Origin: Aquatica leii
Taxonomy: Eukaryota > Arthropoda > Insecta > Coleoptera > Lampyridae
NCBI GenBank assembly: GCA_035610365.1
Contig: CM069435.1
Coordinates: 13,443,123-13,507,122 of the forward strand
Length of the DNA: 64,000 bases
Direction: 5' to 3'
The translations under genes and the position numbers were made by a program. Positions 43,560 through 55,881 of this stretch are shown here, one piece after another (the first letter of the stretch is position 1; each line of letters starts with the position of its first letter). The notes beneath the pieces were generated by a model, which saw only the letters and a list, made by a program, of their open reading frames with translations, did not search any database and had not been told where the DNA came from.

Positions 43560-45210
43560 TTCCAGTATTTGTTACCGAACTCCTCGTTCCCACATCTGAA
43601 CCGTGCTTAATTTTTTTTCTTTTTGTTGCTTTTATTCTCTATATCCTTTAAATATTCTGGCACCTTTTCACCCTTGATATCCTTATAATTTCTATTATAT
43701 CTGCCCTCTTTTATCCTTGTCCATCTTTCTTGTTTTTCGATCTTTCTTTATTATTTTTTCCCTTACCCCTACTCCCTCTTCTCTTAATCTCTCCACTTCT
43801 TCTCTCGCGTACACGTTTCTTTTGTAATACTCTTCTCTGCCCTCCTGTCCGTACTTCACTTTTCCTCCCTTTATCTCTTTCCAACATTCTTGCTGTATTT
43901 TGCATTCTGTCCTTTCCCTCAGTTCTTCCTCGTATTTTATGGCCCTTTTTCCTGTCTCTATTCTTATTTTTGCTACCTGTACCTCCTCTCTCACAATAAA
44001 CCCCGGTGTATTTCTGTCCAATCCCAAAACCCATCTCCAGTATTTTTCCTGTAGCCCCTCTACCTCCCTCCACTCCTTCCAATCCCATATTTCCGCCCCA
44101 TACCTTACCATCCCCTTTATTAACTTTTCAAACAACATCTTTCTTTTTTTTATAATCATCTCGAATACTCTTTCCCCCACACCCCACACTTGTCCTATTA
44201 ATCTGTTTCCTTTCCTCACTCTTTCCTTTATGTGTTCTCCCTTCTTATTATCCTGCTTCATCGTGTAGCCCAGGTATGTAAATTTCTTCACTTGCTGCAC
44301 TTCCTCATCCCTCCATTTCCACTTCTCTCTTTTTCTTTTCCCCCTCCTTTTCTAAATACCATTATTTTTGTTTTCTCCGTGTTTACTTCCATTTCTTTTT
44401 TTTTCATGTATTTTTCCAGCGTTTTCATCAGTTCTTTCATTTCCTTTTTCTATTTAGCCACCAACACTATGTCATCCGCATACGCCAACGATCATACCTT
44501 CACTTTCCTTACCACTATCCCTCCTGTCTGTTGTCTTCTCATTGTCTCCTCCAGATCCCCCGTATATACTGCGAACAGGCTTAGGCTCAATGGGCAACCC
44601 TGTCTCAACCCTCTCTTTGTAATGAATTTCTCGCTCTCTTCCCCATTCACTTTGATCCTGTTCCTCGTTTCTTTGTAGATTTCCTTTATTCTTTCTATTA
44701 ATCTTTCTTTGATTATTTTCTTTTCATGTATTCACACAGTTTTTCCCTGTTCACTTTGTTAAAAGCGGCTTTTAGATCTACGAATAGTGTCACCATTTTT
44801 CCTCTTTTTTTCTAGCTCTCTATTTGCCAAGTGTTTTAGTATATATATATGTTGTCTATCGCTCTTCTTCCTTTTCTGAATCCCGTTTGTCCGTCTTGTA
44901 GCAATTATTTCTTTCTCTTTTTTTATGGATTGGGAATATTATTCCCTCTCTCCATCTCTCCGGGAATCCTTCCCCTTTCCATATTTTGTTTAGTATTTAC
45001 GTCATTATTTTTGCTACATTTTCTTCCTTGTATACCCACTCTTCGCCTTGTATCCCATCTTCTCCTGCCGCCTTTCCTTTTTTTATCTTCTTTATTGCCT
45101 TTATTACTTCTTTTTCATTTATTTTATCCCTATCTCTTTCTTCTCGTCTTACTACTGCGTCTTTTTATGATGTTGTTCTTCCCCTCCCAACAGGTTCATA
45201 AAATATATCT
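43560..45210 (-). pseudogene. LINE-A copy 2 reverse transcriptase and C-terminal domain
   Basis: RT begins near 45190 with a GKAAGEDGIQGEEW segment. It continues with FRKGRRAIDNIYI (about 44860), GLRQGCPLSLSLF (about 44600) and the intact catalytic box LAYADDIVLV (about 44480). One stop follows (TAG near 44452, within AK*KKEM). Then comes an open run to 43695 with VQQVKKFTYLGYTMKQ and RYGAEIWDWKEWREVE. The C-terminal CRLCGEKTEDLIHMREKC knuckle (C-x2-C-x8-H-x4-C) is near 43545-43490 in a shifted frame. Frameshifts near 44800-44950 damage the fingers and palm. Confidence 0.85.
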
Positions 45211-45639
45211 CCCATTCTTTAATTTGAATTCCCTTTGTCGTCATGTTTTTTTTCCATCTTTCTTTAAGTACTTCCATACATCTTCTTTCGTTTTTAATCT
45301 TTTGATCTGCTCCTCTTGTTTCTTTTTGTTTTCTTTTTCTTTCTCTCGCATGTTATCTTTTATATTTTTACTGCTTCTTTGTATTCTTCTTTTTCTATCC
45401 TCTCTTTTTTTCTACTGTCTTAATGCTTTCAATGTATTTTTCTTTGCTTCCTTGCATTTGCTATCCCACCATTTCTTTCATCCTGTTTTCTCCCCCTTCC
45501 ACTTTCTAAATCTAACTCTCTCTGTTGCTTTCTCCATCATCTCTCTCGTTTCCTCCACACTCTCTTGTAATCCCTTCCCTACCCATACTGTTTTCCCTAT
45601 TCTTTCTTTATATCTTTTTATACCCTCTTCTGTCCACCT

Positions 45640-46400
45640 TTTTTTGTTATGTACTCCTCATCTTCTTCTCTCTCTTTCTCTTCCTTCCATGTCAATTCCA
45701 GTGGTTGATGGTTTGACTCTACCCTTTCTCCCACTTTAAATATATTTACCTTTTCTCCAGCCTCTTCACTTGTCATTACAAAATATATTATTGATTCTCC
45801 CCTTCCTCTTATGTACGTATATTTCCTCTTCTTCTCTGTTCCCATTCATTATTTCTCACCCTTTTTCTTTGCACATTTTCAGGAGTTCTTCTCCCTCTAT
45901 TTTTATCACTTTGTCTTTTGTTTGTTTCTTTCCCGTCCCTTTGCTTTCTTGTATTCCCCCCTCTTCCCCTATTCTTGCGTTGAAGTCTCATCCTACTATT
46001 ATCAATCCCTCATCTCTCTCTTCTATCATCTCTTCTATATTTTTCCTTGTCTTTTTCATTCTACTGCTATAAACCGTCACTACTTTCATTTTTGTTTTTC
46101 CCCACTGTATGTTCCTTCCTGGAACAATTTTTTTCTTATTCCCATTATTATCCCCAACTTTGATCTACCTTTATTCTTCTCTCTTTCTGCATGTTGCACC
46201 ACCCACTCAAATTCCTCCGGCAACTCTTTTTTACACCACTCTCATTCTTTTTCTTCCATCCATGTCTCCTGTAATCCTACTACATCCTGTTCCTTGATGT
46301 ACTTCCAAAAATCCTATTCCTTGTTTTTTATTCCCACTACGTTCCAAAACAATACTCTCAGCTCACTCACCTCTCCTTGTGCTTCTTTCTTACTTGCTTT
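45640..46400 (-). pseudogene. LINE-A copy 2 apurinic-type endonuclease
   Basis: The minus strand reads ELRVLFWNVVGIKNKE, then FWKYIKEQDVVGLQETWMEE (catalytic Asn and Glu of the APE-type endonuclease), then a KGRSKLGIIMG segment and, after frame changes, VG*DFNARIGEEGG, the D-x-N motif. It nicks target DNA to prime reverse transcription. Several stops occur. The frame is followed downstream by RT of the same element. Confidence 0.75.
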
Positions 46401-46629
46401 TTTTCCTCCTTCTTTTTCTTTTCCATCACTCATTGTTTGCCATTTCGTCAACTGCCTTTTCTTTATCGCCCCCTTTCGCTTTTTAGTTTTTTGCTTTTTG
46501 GTTGCCTATTTTCTCTCCCCTTTCGCTGCTCAACCCCTATCGCTTGTAAATTGGCCAATAAAATCTAAGTAACAGAATTGTCGTGGTAATGCTTTGTCTG
46601 CTTTTTGTTAAAATGCATACACCATTCGT

Positions 46630-47900
46630 GTAAATTGTAAACTTGCGACCGCCCAAGCAATGACAAAATTCCTTTATGGCTACGTATGCTGCTAATAATT
46701 TACGACCATACGCACTATATTTGAGCTTAGCGGGTGTTAGCTTTTTTGAAGAAAAGGCCAATCGCAATTTAGGTGGAGTGGGGCACCGATTGCAAAATGG
46801 GATGCATCGATAAATAAAGCTCGAGGAGCATCTGGAGATGGGTGCACTGCGATTGTCATTGTTTTGTTTCTTAAGTTCAAGCAATTAACGATTGGCTAAA
46901 TTGTTTTATCCGGAAAACAGGTAGTTAAGTGGAGCTAGTACGGTGGCTGCGTCTTTTATAAATCTTTTAAGGTAATTTAAGGTGCCTAGGAAACGTCAGA
47001 GCTGTTTTGCTGTGACTGTCTTCATTGCTTGGCAGATTGCTTCAACTCGGCTGTTTGGAGGTAGACAACCATCAGCAGAAGCTGTGTATCCTAACAAATT
47101 CATTTAATGTTGACTTAAGATGCACTTCGATAGGTTAATAATTACATCATATTCCTGAAGTCTGTGAAAGAGTTGGCGTAAGTGTTCTGCGTGTTGTTCG
47201 GGCGACTCTGAAGCTATTAGAATTTCGTCTAGGTAGACGTACCCAAAGTTCAACCCTCTCACCACGTGATCTATAAAACGTTGGAAAGTTTGTGCAGCAT
47301 TACAAAGACCAAAAAACATATTTGCAAACTCGTACAGCCCAAAAGATGTAGCAATTGCTGTTTTAGGGATAGGATTAGTATTTGGTGAAATGGTGAATGG
47401 GAGACGTATTATTTCTGGAAATTCTTTCAGTATTATATTATGAAAGTCGGTGTTATAGTTGACGGTTTTAATAGCACTGACTACTAAGGTAGGCAAAACA
47501 TGACCGTTGATAAAAAGCAATGTAATCCCATTAACCAAATTTCTGTCTCTTGCATCTACTAGCAGGCCATATTGACCTAAAAAATCGACACCAAGTATGA
47601 ATTTGTTTACGTGGGTAACGACGAGCAACCATTTAAACGTGCGTCTAAGTCCGAAATTGAGATGTAGCACTATTAGTCCATACGTTTATGGGGGAACTGT
47701 TTGCGGCATACAGTAAAAAATCAGTAGAGGACCGGAAATGCGTGAGTTACAAAGAGGCGCTTGGAGGGAGTCAATACACTGTCGTTAACGCCTCTATTTG
47801 CGACGGCTGGCGTCGTTTTCCGGAGAATATTCAAAAGAACACTGCCAAGTGCACTTTGTGCCGTTTGCACCAAATCGTCGGTGGTAATAACAAGCGTGCG
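46630..47900 (-). pseudogene. CsRn1-like Ty3/gypsy relic: gag end, protease, RT, RNase H
   Basis: Near 47890-47830 the minus strand encodes CYYHRRFGANGTKCTWQC, a C-x2-H-x9-C-x3-C box. I associate this with the CHCC Gag motif of the CsRn1 lineage. The frame at 47670-47104 starts in the protease (KFILGVDFLGQYGLLVD) and runs into RT: KTAIATSFGLYEFANMFFGL, NAAQTFQRFIDHV, then YVYLDEILIAS, where YLDD is expected. RT motifs 1 and 2 are missing, so an in-frame internal deletion joined linker to motif 3. RNase H follows (LRLAFSSKKLTPAKLKYSAY, 46884-46640). The LINE-A copy ends at its right border. Confidence 0.8.
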
Positions 47901-47942
47901 TGGTCATTGACGAGAGCGAGAACAGAGAATTCCAAAACTTGA

Positions 47943-48377
47943 AGCACCGTTAAGCCGAATGGGGCCACTACAGCAAAATATTTAATAGTCGTTGTCTTTA
48001 AGTATTGTCTTGTAGTTTCTTAGTAATCGTGGATTGTTTATTGTTAGTTTCGCGCTAATTTAATTTAATTAGACCCAGCAACTTTTTTCTTGCTGAATAA
48101 TATACCAGGCAAAAGCAAGGGCCAGTATTTAATATCGGACATGTTTATACAAAGCAATTTGAAAACTTGTTTCTTTTATTCAATTGTCTTCAGGAAGTTC
48201 ATCTTCCTCAGACCCTAAACGTGCAATAATGACATTGTAATTTATTTGAACAAAAAACTACAAAATGAGGAAAAAGTTTTGGCAACCCTCTTCCACCTGC
48301 AAGTTCCCTGTCTTGGAAAAGTTTCATAAACAAAATTTAGTTTAGTTTTCATGGTTCAGTAAATATACGTGACCAGT
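47943..48377. other. Stretch without recognised features
   Basis: AT-rich. It may include the gypsy leader or LTR upstream (minus sense) of the Gag box, but no LTR boundary or primer-binding site was seen. Confidence 0.45.
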
Positions 48378-48589
48378 TTACTCAGAAAAAGAAGAGGGAG
48401 CTTTCTGTAGATTTTGTTTTTTATTTGCAAAACATGGAACAGGAGTAAGCCAAGAACTTAGTTCAATAGTCCAAGAGTTTTTAAGCGCCACGTTGAAAAG
48501 ACTATCATAATGCGATTTCAAACGTCTAAAAAAGACCTTGGAAAATAGGTTTTTGGAGATCATCAATTAGGATAAAATTATTTAACCTC

Positions 48590-48869
48590 CTAATTGATAT
48601 ATTTGAGAAAGGTGTTTGAATCCTTCAAATGTAGGAGATGGCAAAAGAAAACACAACTTACAGTGTTTTTTGTAGGCGACATTTCGTAAACCTGTGTGTC
48701 CACTTCATCAGGCCTCTATGTTTTTTCATTTATTAAACATAGAGACCTAATGAAACGGACACACAGGTTCACGAAACGTCGCCTACAAAAAACACTGTAA
48801 ATTGTGTTTTCTTTCGCCATCTCCTACATTTGAAGGATTCAAACACCTTTCTCAAAAGTCATCAATTAG
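48590..48869. mobile_element. Palindromic foldback MITE (about 280 bp)
   Basis: The two halves are inverted copies over about 125 bp with few mismatches and a short loop near 48730. Paired landmarks: GAGAAAGGTGTTTGAATCC, ATGTAGGAGATGGC, GTTTTTTGTAGGCGAC and CCTGTGTGTCC on the left, each found reversed and complemented on the right. TCATCAATTAG occurs at 48560-48570 and again at 48859-48869 and could be a target duplication. There is no coding capacity. It sits next to or inside the hAT relic that continues at 48900. Confidence 0.85.
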
Positions 48870-48899
48870 CTTGATAGAGCTCGCAGTGTAGCGATCCTA

Positions 48900-50430
48900 A
48901 AACTAAACATAACTTAATACCTGTAATTGAAACCTTTATATGATGTTGGGGACAAGAGCCTGCCTTGAGAAGTCACAGGGACTGTGGAAGTATTGAACAG
49001 AGTTTAATATGTACTTAGCAAAATAAAGGGAATTTTAGAGCTGTTTTGAAATACAGAAGCCAAGGAAATTAAGACTTAAAAAACATGTTCTATATAGAAC
49101 TGAAAAAATCAAATACTTTTCACTTCTGTTACAAAATTAAATAGTTTCATCTTTTAATAATGTTATAAAAAATAAACTAATTGAGGAAGTTAATAATGCA
49201 ATTTATTTCTCAGTACTGGCAGATGAAACCAGTGACATTTCAAACATCGGACAAATTTCTTTGTGTGTTCGCTATGCTGCTGTAGAAAATGGAAATTGTA
49301 CTGTAATTTGTAAAAGAGCAATTTCTGCAGTGTGCCAACAACTGAGCTCACAAGCAAAGCATTGGCAGTCAAAACAGTTTAGAAAGTTATAGGGTGAACT
49401 TGAATAGTTTAAAAAGACAGAGCTATGATGAGACTATGTCTGGTCAGTACAACGGCATCAAGAAATTAGTGCAAGACAAGATCCTTTAGCTTTGTATGTA
49501 GACTGCGCGAGTCACTCCTTAAATTAAGCATTAACAAGAGCATGTGAGGTTCAAAAAATACATAATTGTATTGGTACTATCAAAAAATGCTACACATTTT
49601 TCAATTCGTTCAAAAGGCAGACTATTCTCAACGATGTAATTGAGAAATCAGAAGTAGATTCAAAAATCAAAATCTTAAAAAAGTTGTGTGCCACTCGCTG
49701 GGTGGCAAAGTTTGATGCAGTTAGGGATTTTTAGCATGTAATTGATTTTGTTCTTGAATCACTTCCTCATTTACTCTTGGAAGGATGGCTATAAACCCAA
49801 AAATTTGAAGTGAGTAGTGTTAAACATAGAGTTTTGTGTTGCTGTACAACGTGTATTGCAAAGTTTTGCTTCTGGTATGCCGTTGTACAAAGAACTACAA
49901 AAAGGAAATTTGAATTTGAATCTCGAGGAGGTGACCAGTCCAGATGATCAAGGCTTTTGTTTTTATTGTTTTTTTTTAGCTCACAGCTAGAAGAAAGATT
50001 CAAAAAACAAAAGCTAGATGCTTTCGTTCAATTTTTCAAACGGCATTTCCTCAAACAAGGATGACATTTATGTGGAACTAAAATTGTGGAAGAAAGACAT
50101 TGACAGAACAGAAAATTACAAGTCTCGATGCATGTGACCAAAAATTGTATCCTTCCATCTACCAGCCGTTGAAAATCCTGTACACACTTTCTGTAACAAT
50201 ATGCACTCTAGAAAGGTCTTTTTCAACAATGAAGAGAATAAAAACTTTCCTCAGGAATTCTACCCGACAAGTAAGTGTAGTTAGTTTAATACTTCACTAC
50301 TTACTAAATCTTATAAACATAATTTGTTACAGACACGATTAAATAGTTTTAGAAATTGAAATCACTCTTGAAGAAGTTATAGATGACTTTGGAAAGAAAC
50401 CTAGGAAGATGGATTTTGTCATATAAGCTT
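48900..50430 (+). pseudogene. hAT transposase relic (ZMYM/TTF-like), plus strand
   Basis: The broken plus-strand frame includes VIKNKLIEEVNNAIYFSVLA, then DETSDISNIGQISLCVRY (about 49170-49285) with the first catalytic Asp. Next comes LKKLCATRWVAKFDAVRDF (about 49675-49735), the conserved ATRW. The dimerisation region follows as DACDQKLYPSIYQPLKILY and TLERSFSTMKRIKTFLR (50127-50260). A final EEVIDDFGKKPRKMD follows. Several stops and a gap in the middle are present. A hAT-type terminus lies downstream at 50670-50679 in the expected orientation. Confidence 0.75.
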
Positions 50431-50604
50431 TAAGCAAGAGAATCAGTCCACATATACAATAAATATTGTTTATTACTACATCTAGAAGTTTTATTTTTAA
50501 AATTTGTTCTGTGAGTTCTATTGTTCTTGAATATTAGGTAAAACGTTCAACAAAAACTAAGGCAATAAAGGCGTTAAAATCACGTCTTTAAAAGTAAACA
50601 CCTT

Positions 50605-50679
50605 CAGGGTTTTGCAGATGTGGTACCATGGTGGGTCAGGTTCATCACACCCCAAATTCAAATCCTATTTACGCCACTG
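50605..50679 (+). mobile_element. hAT 3' terminus
   Basis: Ends TTTACGCCACTG; the inverse, CAGTGGCGTAAA, is a typical hAT terminal repeat. It lies about 250 bp beyond the hAT dimerisation domain in matching orientation. GGTTGAGT follows as the possible 8-bp target duplication. The 5' partner was not found. Confidence 0.5.
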
Positions 50680-50689
50680 GGTTGAGTCA

Positions 50690-51865
50690 TTTTACATTTT
50701 CAAAATAAACTCAAATAAACCACTATTTTCAATTAGAAATAGCACCAATTTGTGTGCACATTCACCTATTAGCTAGTTTTCAACTGTTTTCGTTTTTTAA
50801 TGGCTTATGATAAGTACAAACTGAAGCTTTACAGTGTCAACAAAACTACTTATAGTTTCAACTGAATAAAGCTCAATTTTATCTATATACAAATAATTTT
50901 CATAAGAATAAACTACGTATTGTTCTAACCCATCTTGAATTCCGTAACGTCGAGGTTTTTCGATGGAATGTTACACACACCATAATTTTACATAAATCCT
51001 TATTAAAACTTTAGAACTATTCTTTTTTATTTACATAAATAATCAGTAACCGCTGCTCAAGCTTATTTTCAACATTATTTCATCGTTGATGCGGGCTAGT
51101 GCGTTAATAAAAAAAATATTAATCGTACTAAAATCATTGATATCCAAAACGACCACAAAATACATCTAAGGAATTTTATTCATGTACGCCACTAATGTGC
51201 AAATATTGGAATTTTTAATATCTAATGGAATTTATCTAAGCATTTAAACAACTGGTTACATACCTGTTTTTTACATACAGAGCAGAACATTACATTTACA
51301 TTGTAGTTAAAGCATTTGTGTGATCGTAATCAATTTTTCCGTTTGAAAACTTCGGATAGTATTATACAAATATTTCAAATTTTTTAAGTTTCACTTAAGA
51401 CACAGGATTGTTGTAGTGAAAGCAATTGTAAATATTTATGCATTATATAAAGCTAGTATCATACATATATAAAGCAATGTCAATTAATACGTGAATGAGG
51501 TTTGCAAAAATCATAATGTAATGTTTGACGCTGGAGAAATGTGTTTAAAAAAGTACTTCGTTTTGTACGTAAATTTCTATAACAAATAATAAAATATTAA
51601 ACAAAGAATTTTACTACAACATAGATCTGTGTCTAATAGGTAAATTATGCAAATATAATTGCCCAACCCTAATCATGACACGTAAATAATTACAAGACTG
51701 TGATCATATCGATCGTAATTGTATACACCAAGGTCGAAAATACACACTAAAGTAATAATTTTGGTACTAAAATAATCTTCTGATCTTCACACCGTAAACA
51801 AGAAAATGCAAAAAAAAATTTAATACAAACAAAATTTACAACAATATACTTTTTTATTATAAATA
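50690..51865. other. AT-rich stretch, nothing recognised
   Basis: There are no open frames with family features and no arrays. It ends at a mariner-type terminus. Confidence 0.5.
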
Positions 51866-51867
51866 TA

Positions 51868-51985
51868 TACACGGTGTGTATAAATCGACGAATAAGCTTC
51901 GCGCTGCGACATTCTTCTTTCAGTTGTAAATTTATATGTCCTCACGAGGTTCTCAAAGTTCGGACTTTTGATCTATAAAAAAAGT
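51868..51985. mobile_element. Mariner-type terminus, inverse of that at 38160-38303
   Basis: Starts after TA with CACGGTGTGTATAAATCGAC and continues with sequence that reverse-complements the 38.2-kb terminus (ACATTCTTCTTTC, GAGGTTCTC, TTTTGATCTAT). The element extends rightwards; its other end is not seen. Confidence 0.6.
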
Positions 51986-52149
51986 GTTAGTTTCGATATC
52001 TGTTGGTAGAGATAGCTGCGATTAAGAATAATAAAAGAATTTTGATACTTTTGTTTCGTTAAAGATTTCTTTTTTGACTTTTTAACATTTCTTTATTAAC
52101 GTATTTTTACGAAAAACACATTTGGCAATGTTGTAAACCAAAGTTTATT

Positions 52150-53818
52150 ATATGAAAAAGTAGTCGACCGGTATATACGGGACGGGACACCAAAAGCTTC
52201 GCATTTGCACTGAAACCAGTATGCATACCAATCCGGAAAAACTTGCGAGCGACCAAGTTACCAACTTGTAAGCAGATGCGAAAGTGCCATCCAATACAAT
52301 GGTATTGGATTGGGTACTTTTCTAGTATTGAAGGAGTATTTGACAATACTGCCTTTACCTCAACTGCAAGAGCAATAGAAAAAAAAGCATCACATCTTTA
52401 GTGTAAAACTGGGTCAACTCACTGCTCCGAAATCGAACGGTAACAGCTACTTTGTACGGCAGCACTGTAGAAACCAAAACTGGCAAGTGCCCACAAAGCA
52501 GGGTGTTGTCACCTCGCTGTGCTGTGCCTCGTCATGGATGGCCTACTACTAGAACTAGAAGACGGATGTATATTCGCTTTAGGATACGTCTACGATCTCA
52601 CCATTATAACTAACTGGAAGTTTGGGGCAACTGTATCGAACATAACGCAGAGTCGAAAAATAGTGCAAAAAAGAAGGACTACCGGTGAACTCAACTAAGA
52701 CGGCAATCGTTCCGTTAACCAAACGAGGGAAAATTAATAACCTAAAACTACCTACAATGTACGGAGCCACGCTCTCGATGACAAGAGAAGCCAAATATCT
52801 GGGACTCACTCTTGATATCAGACTGACTTTCAACGTTTATCTAGAAAAAGTTACAACGAAGGCCATCAGGGTTCTTAATACAACCAAACGAATGATCGAG
52901 ATTGAAACCCACAATGATAAAATGGTTATATACTGTGGTGACAAACCCATAATTACATACGGTGCGCTTGTATGCAAAACACAACTTCTAAGTTAGACAA
53001 AGTACAAAGAATGGCATGTCTGCTGATAACAAGAGCAACAAGAACCACACACACAGCAGTCATGGAAGCACTTTAACTTACACCATTACACCTCGTTGTA
53101 ATGATGGAAGCAAGGCAAGCAGCATACAAGCTGCAGATTAATGACCACACGACAATTACCGGGAATAGTAAACCGGGCATACACAACGAGCTGCTGCGCC
53201 AAGAAACAATCTTAATTATGAGATCCGACTTCACAAAAGATTATCACATTTTAAAGAAATTTAAAGTGATAATACCGTCACGAGACGAGTAGAAAAAAAG
53301 CATTTAACCGGGCACGATTAAAGGAACTATCTGGTACACAGATGAGGCCAAAAATGGCAACGGTACCGGTGCAGGAATATATGGAGGCAGGGATCATTGA
53401 AAGAAATTTTTGCTGACTTTGATCATGTCTAACAGTCAAGCAGGACTACTGACACCCGGATCGCCAGTAATAAATCCAAATTGATTATGCCATTCATAAA
53501 CAGTCCGGAAATATTGACAACTTATGAGCAAGTACAGTTTATCTGGATACCAAAAGACCAGAATGTCAAGGAAAATCCTAGTGACGGATGCGCTAGCTAA
53601 ACGTTTTTGGAATCGCCTACGACACCGGAAAAGAAATAATTAGCAGCAAACTAGCAGCGGAGCATAAGAAACTATAGAAAAACTCTTCAGGGATGAAGCA
53701 CACAAAAATTATTCTTTACAAAGCCACAATCAAACACTCAAAATGAACTATCAATAAGTCGACAAAAGTAAGGGTTTCCTTACAGGACTGAATAGGCAAC
53801 TGTGGCCTTAACACACTC
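52150..53818 (+). pseudogene. I-like LINE relic: RT and RNase H (5' part)
   Basis: Shifted plus-strand frames give, in order, SSIEGVFDNTAFTSTARAI (about 52320, where the family has FLDIEGAFDN), QGVLSP (about 52500), ALGYVYDLTIITN (about 52575, degenerate catalytic box), VNSTKTAIVPLTKRGKI (about 52685) and EAKYLGLTLDIRLTFNVYLE (about 52790). RNase H begins IWYTDEAKNGNGTGAGIYG (about 53327), with FIWIPKDQNV near 53538. A KSKGFLTGLN segment follows at about 53765. Interruption by the LINE at 53819 explains the break; the frame resumes at 56065. Confidence 0.8.
53809..53818. repeat. Left target-site duplication of the inserted LINE
   Basis: TAACACACTC here and again at 56065-56074, on either side of the 5'-truncated LINE. 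Confidence 0.75.
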
Positions 53819-55881
53819 CTCCCTCTATGAGGAGTATGAAGCTAGCCATAACCCAGATGTGGTTGACGAGCTGTTACAGTGCTTGGACTCAGCAAGACGT
53901 GATAAATGGCACAGACTAACAGAAAGCCTAAACTTCCAGCGATCTAGCAAGAAAGCATGGTGCCTGCTTAAGAAGCTGGACGGCAGCCGACCCACTAACA
54001 TCCGCACCGTTAACAACCTTAGTCCGAATGCTGTGGCGAACAGAATTGTTAATTTAACAAGAAGCACAGGCGAAATGAGTAAGGAGACGTCAAGGAGAGT
54101 AAAACAACAATTAAGAACAAGGCTAGCTGATGCCAACCAGGAATCGGAATCCATAAATTTTACTGCCTCCGAAATTTCCGAAGCCCTTAAAGAGACCAAA
54201 ATGGGTAAAGCGGCCGGGCCGGACGGAGTTTTTCCGGAAACACTGCGGACCTCGAGCCTTGCTATGGGTGACGAAGTTCTTCAACAACATTCTGAACACC
54301 GCACAACTACCAGCTGCATTTAAACAAACAAAGATTGTCGCCATCCTAAAACCTGGAAAGGGGGGTCAGAACCCCGAAGATTATAGACCCATCGCACTTC
54401 GCAGCGTGTGCTACAAGCTGCTGGAGAGACTTATACTGAATAGAATAAAGCCCACTGTTGAAGAGTCCTTACCCAGCAAACAGGCAGGTTTCAGGACTAA
54501 AAGAAGCTGCTGTGACCAGGTACTAGCATTAACCACCCACATAGAGCATGGATTCCAGCAACGTAAAAAGTCAGTTGCAACATTTATAGACCTAACCTCA
54601 GCATACGATACAATCTGGAGGTATGGAATTCTTTTAAAATTTTTTCACACCACCCGTTCTAAAATGCTCACCAACCTATTAAACAACATGCTTTCTAACA
54701 GATTTGTTGAAGTGCACCTAAACGGCAAAATCAGCCGCAAGTGCAGGATTAATGATGGTCTTCCGCAGGGATCGGTACTCGCACCCATTCTGTTTAACAT
54801 ATATATCTCCGATTTGCCAGACACGTCTTCGAGAAAATTCATTTATGCTGACGACATCGCCCTAGTCAACCAAAAGCCAAACTTCCAAGCCGCTGAAAAT
54901 GAACTCACAAACGACCTGACTAAAATGGACGAGTATTTTAGAACCTGGCGACTAAAACCTAACATAAGGAAAACCGAATCTACGTGCTTCCACCTCTGCA
55001 ACAGAGACGCACACTACGCACCGCAAATACGATTCAGAGGTCAATTCGTCCCATATAATCCGAATCCAAAATACCTAGGTGTAACACTGGATAGATCACT
55101 CACTTTCAAAAGCCACCTGCACAAAACCGCAGGCAAACTTAAGACCAGGAACAACATACTGCACAAAATATCTGGAAATAGCTGGGGAGCAGAGGCAACA
55201 GTCCTCAGAACATCGGCGATAGCCCTAGCCTACTCAGTGGCAGAATATTGCTGTCCCGTGTGGTTAAACAGCGCTCACACTGGCGTCGTGGACAGTCAGC
55301 TAAACGAAACCATGAGAGTCATCTCTGACACTATAAAGTCCACCCCAATACAATGGCTGCCGGTGCTGGCTAATATTCCACCTCCCTCTCTGCGGCGCAA
55401 ATCGGCACTCTTGAAGGAATGGCAGAAATGCTGTGAGAACAATCAACTTCCCATTCACCAGGACTGTACCCCACAGGTTGCTAGATTAAAATCCCGGAAA
55501 CCTCCTTGGAGACTTGGCCACCAGCTCACCAATGAACACTTCGACCTGATCGACGCATGGAGAGAAGAGTGGGCCGCATCAAACCCGGACAGTAATCGCC
55601 TGATAACAGATCCAGCAGAACGCCCCCCAGGGTTTGATCTCCCCAGAAAGGATTCGGCAACTTTGAACCGGTTAAGAACCAACCACGGCAGAACTGCATA
55701 TTGGAAATGCAAATGGGGACTCGCTGATAGCCCTAGCTGCGATTGCAGTAACGCCCACCAAACCCCTCAGCACATCGCCATGGACTGTCCCGATAGAAGA
55801 TATCCAGGCTCTCTGGCGGAACTTCACGAAGCAGGCGCAGACGCGGCCCGTTGGCTCAAAGAATTGGATACCCACATATGA
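53819..55881 (+). pseudogene. LINE reverse transcriptase with one frameshift
   Basis: Two overlapping frames, up to 54323 and 54259-55881, are separated by a single frameshift near 54260. The first ends with KETKMGKAAGPDGVFPETLR (RT motif 0-1). The second contains KPGKGGQNPEDYRPIALRSV, LPSKQAGFRTKRSCCDQVL, ATFIDLTSAYDTIW, NDGLPQGSVLAPILFNIYIS, then the intact catalytic box KFIYADDIALV and PKYLGVTLDRSLTFKSHL. Its C-terminus has a CDCSNAHQTPQHIAMDC knuckle (C-x-C-x7-H-x4-C). Family: jockey/CR1-like, common in insects and other invertebrates. Apart from the frameshift and the missing 5' part the reading frame is intact, so insertion was fairly recent. Confidence 0.9.

Larger units (their letters stand above)
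43300..46565 (-). mobile_element. LINE-A copy 2, nearly full length (about 3.2 kb)
   Basis: Minus-strand non-LTR retrotransposon with endonuclease, RT and C-terminal knuckle in order. The 3' tail contains several TTTACATT units on the plus strand (about 43315-43350), similar to the ends of the copies at 10290 and 60500, so the family ends in short AATGTAAA repeats. No ORF1 is recognised. The plus strand is pyrimidine-rich because the coding strand is rich in Lys, Glu and Arg codons. Confidence 0.85.

Noticed and set aside
43730..44678. Several plus-strand hydrophobic open frames
   Set aside because: Antisense shadow of the LINE-A RT and C-terminal domain.
44849..45739. A 296-codon plus-strand open frame rich in Leu, Phe and Ser, resembling a multi-spanning membrane protein
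   Set aside because: It is the antisense of the LINE-A coding strand, whose Lys/Glu/Arg-rich codons become pyrimidine-rich on the other strand. The minus strand carries recognisable RT and endonuclease motifs.
38303..51868. A 13.5-kb composite transposon bounded by inverted mariner ends
   Set aside because: The two termini face away from the interval (each element body lies outside it), so they cannot delimit it.
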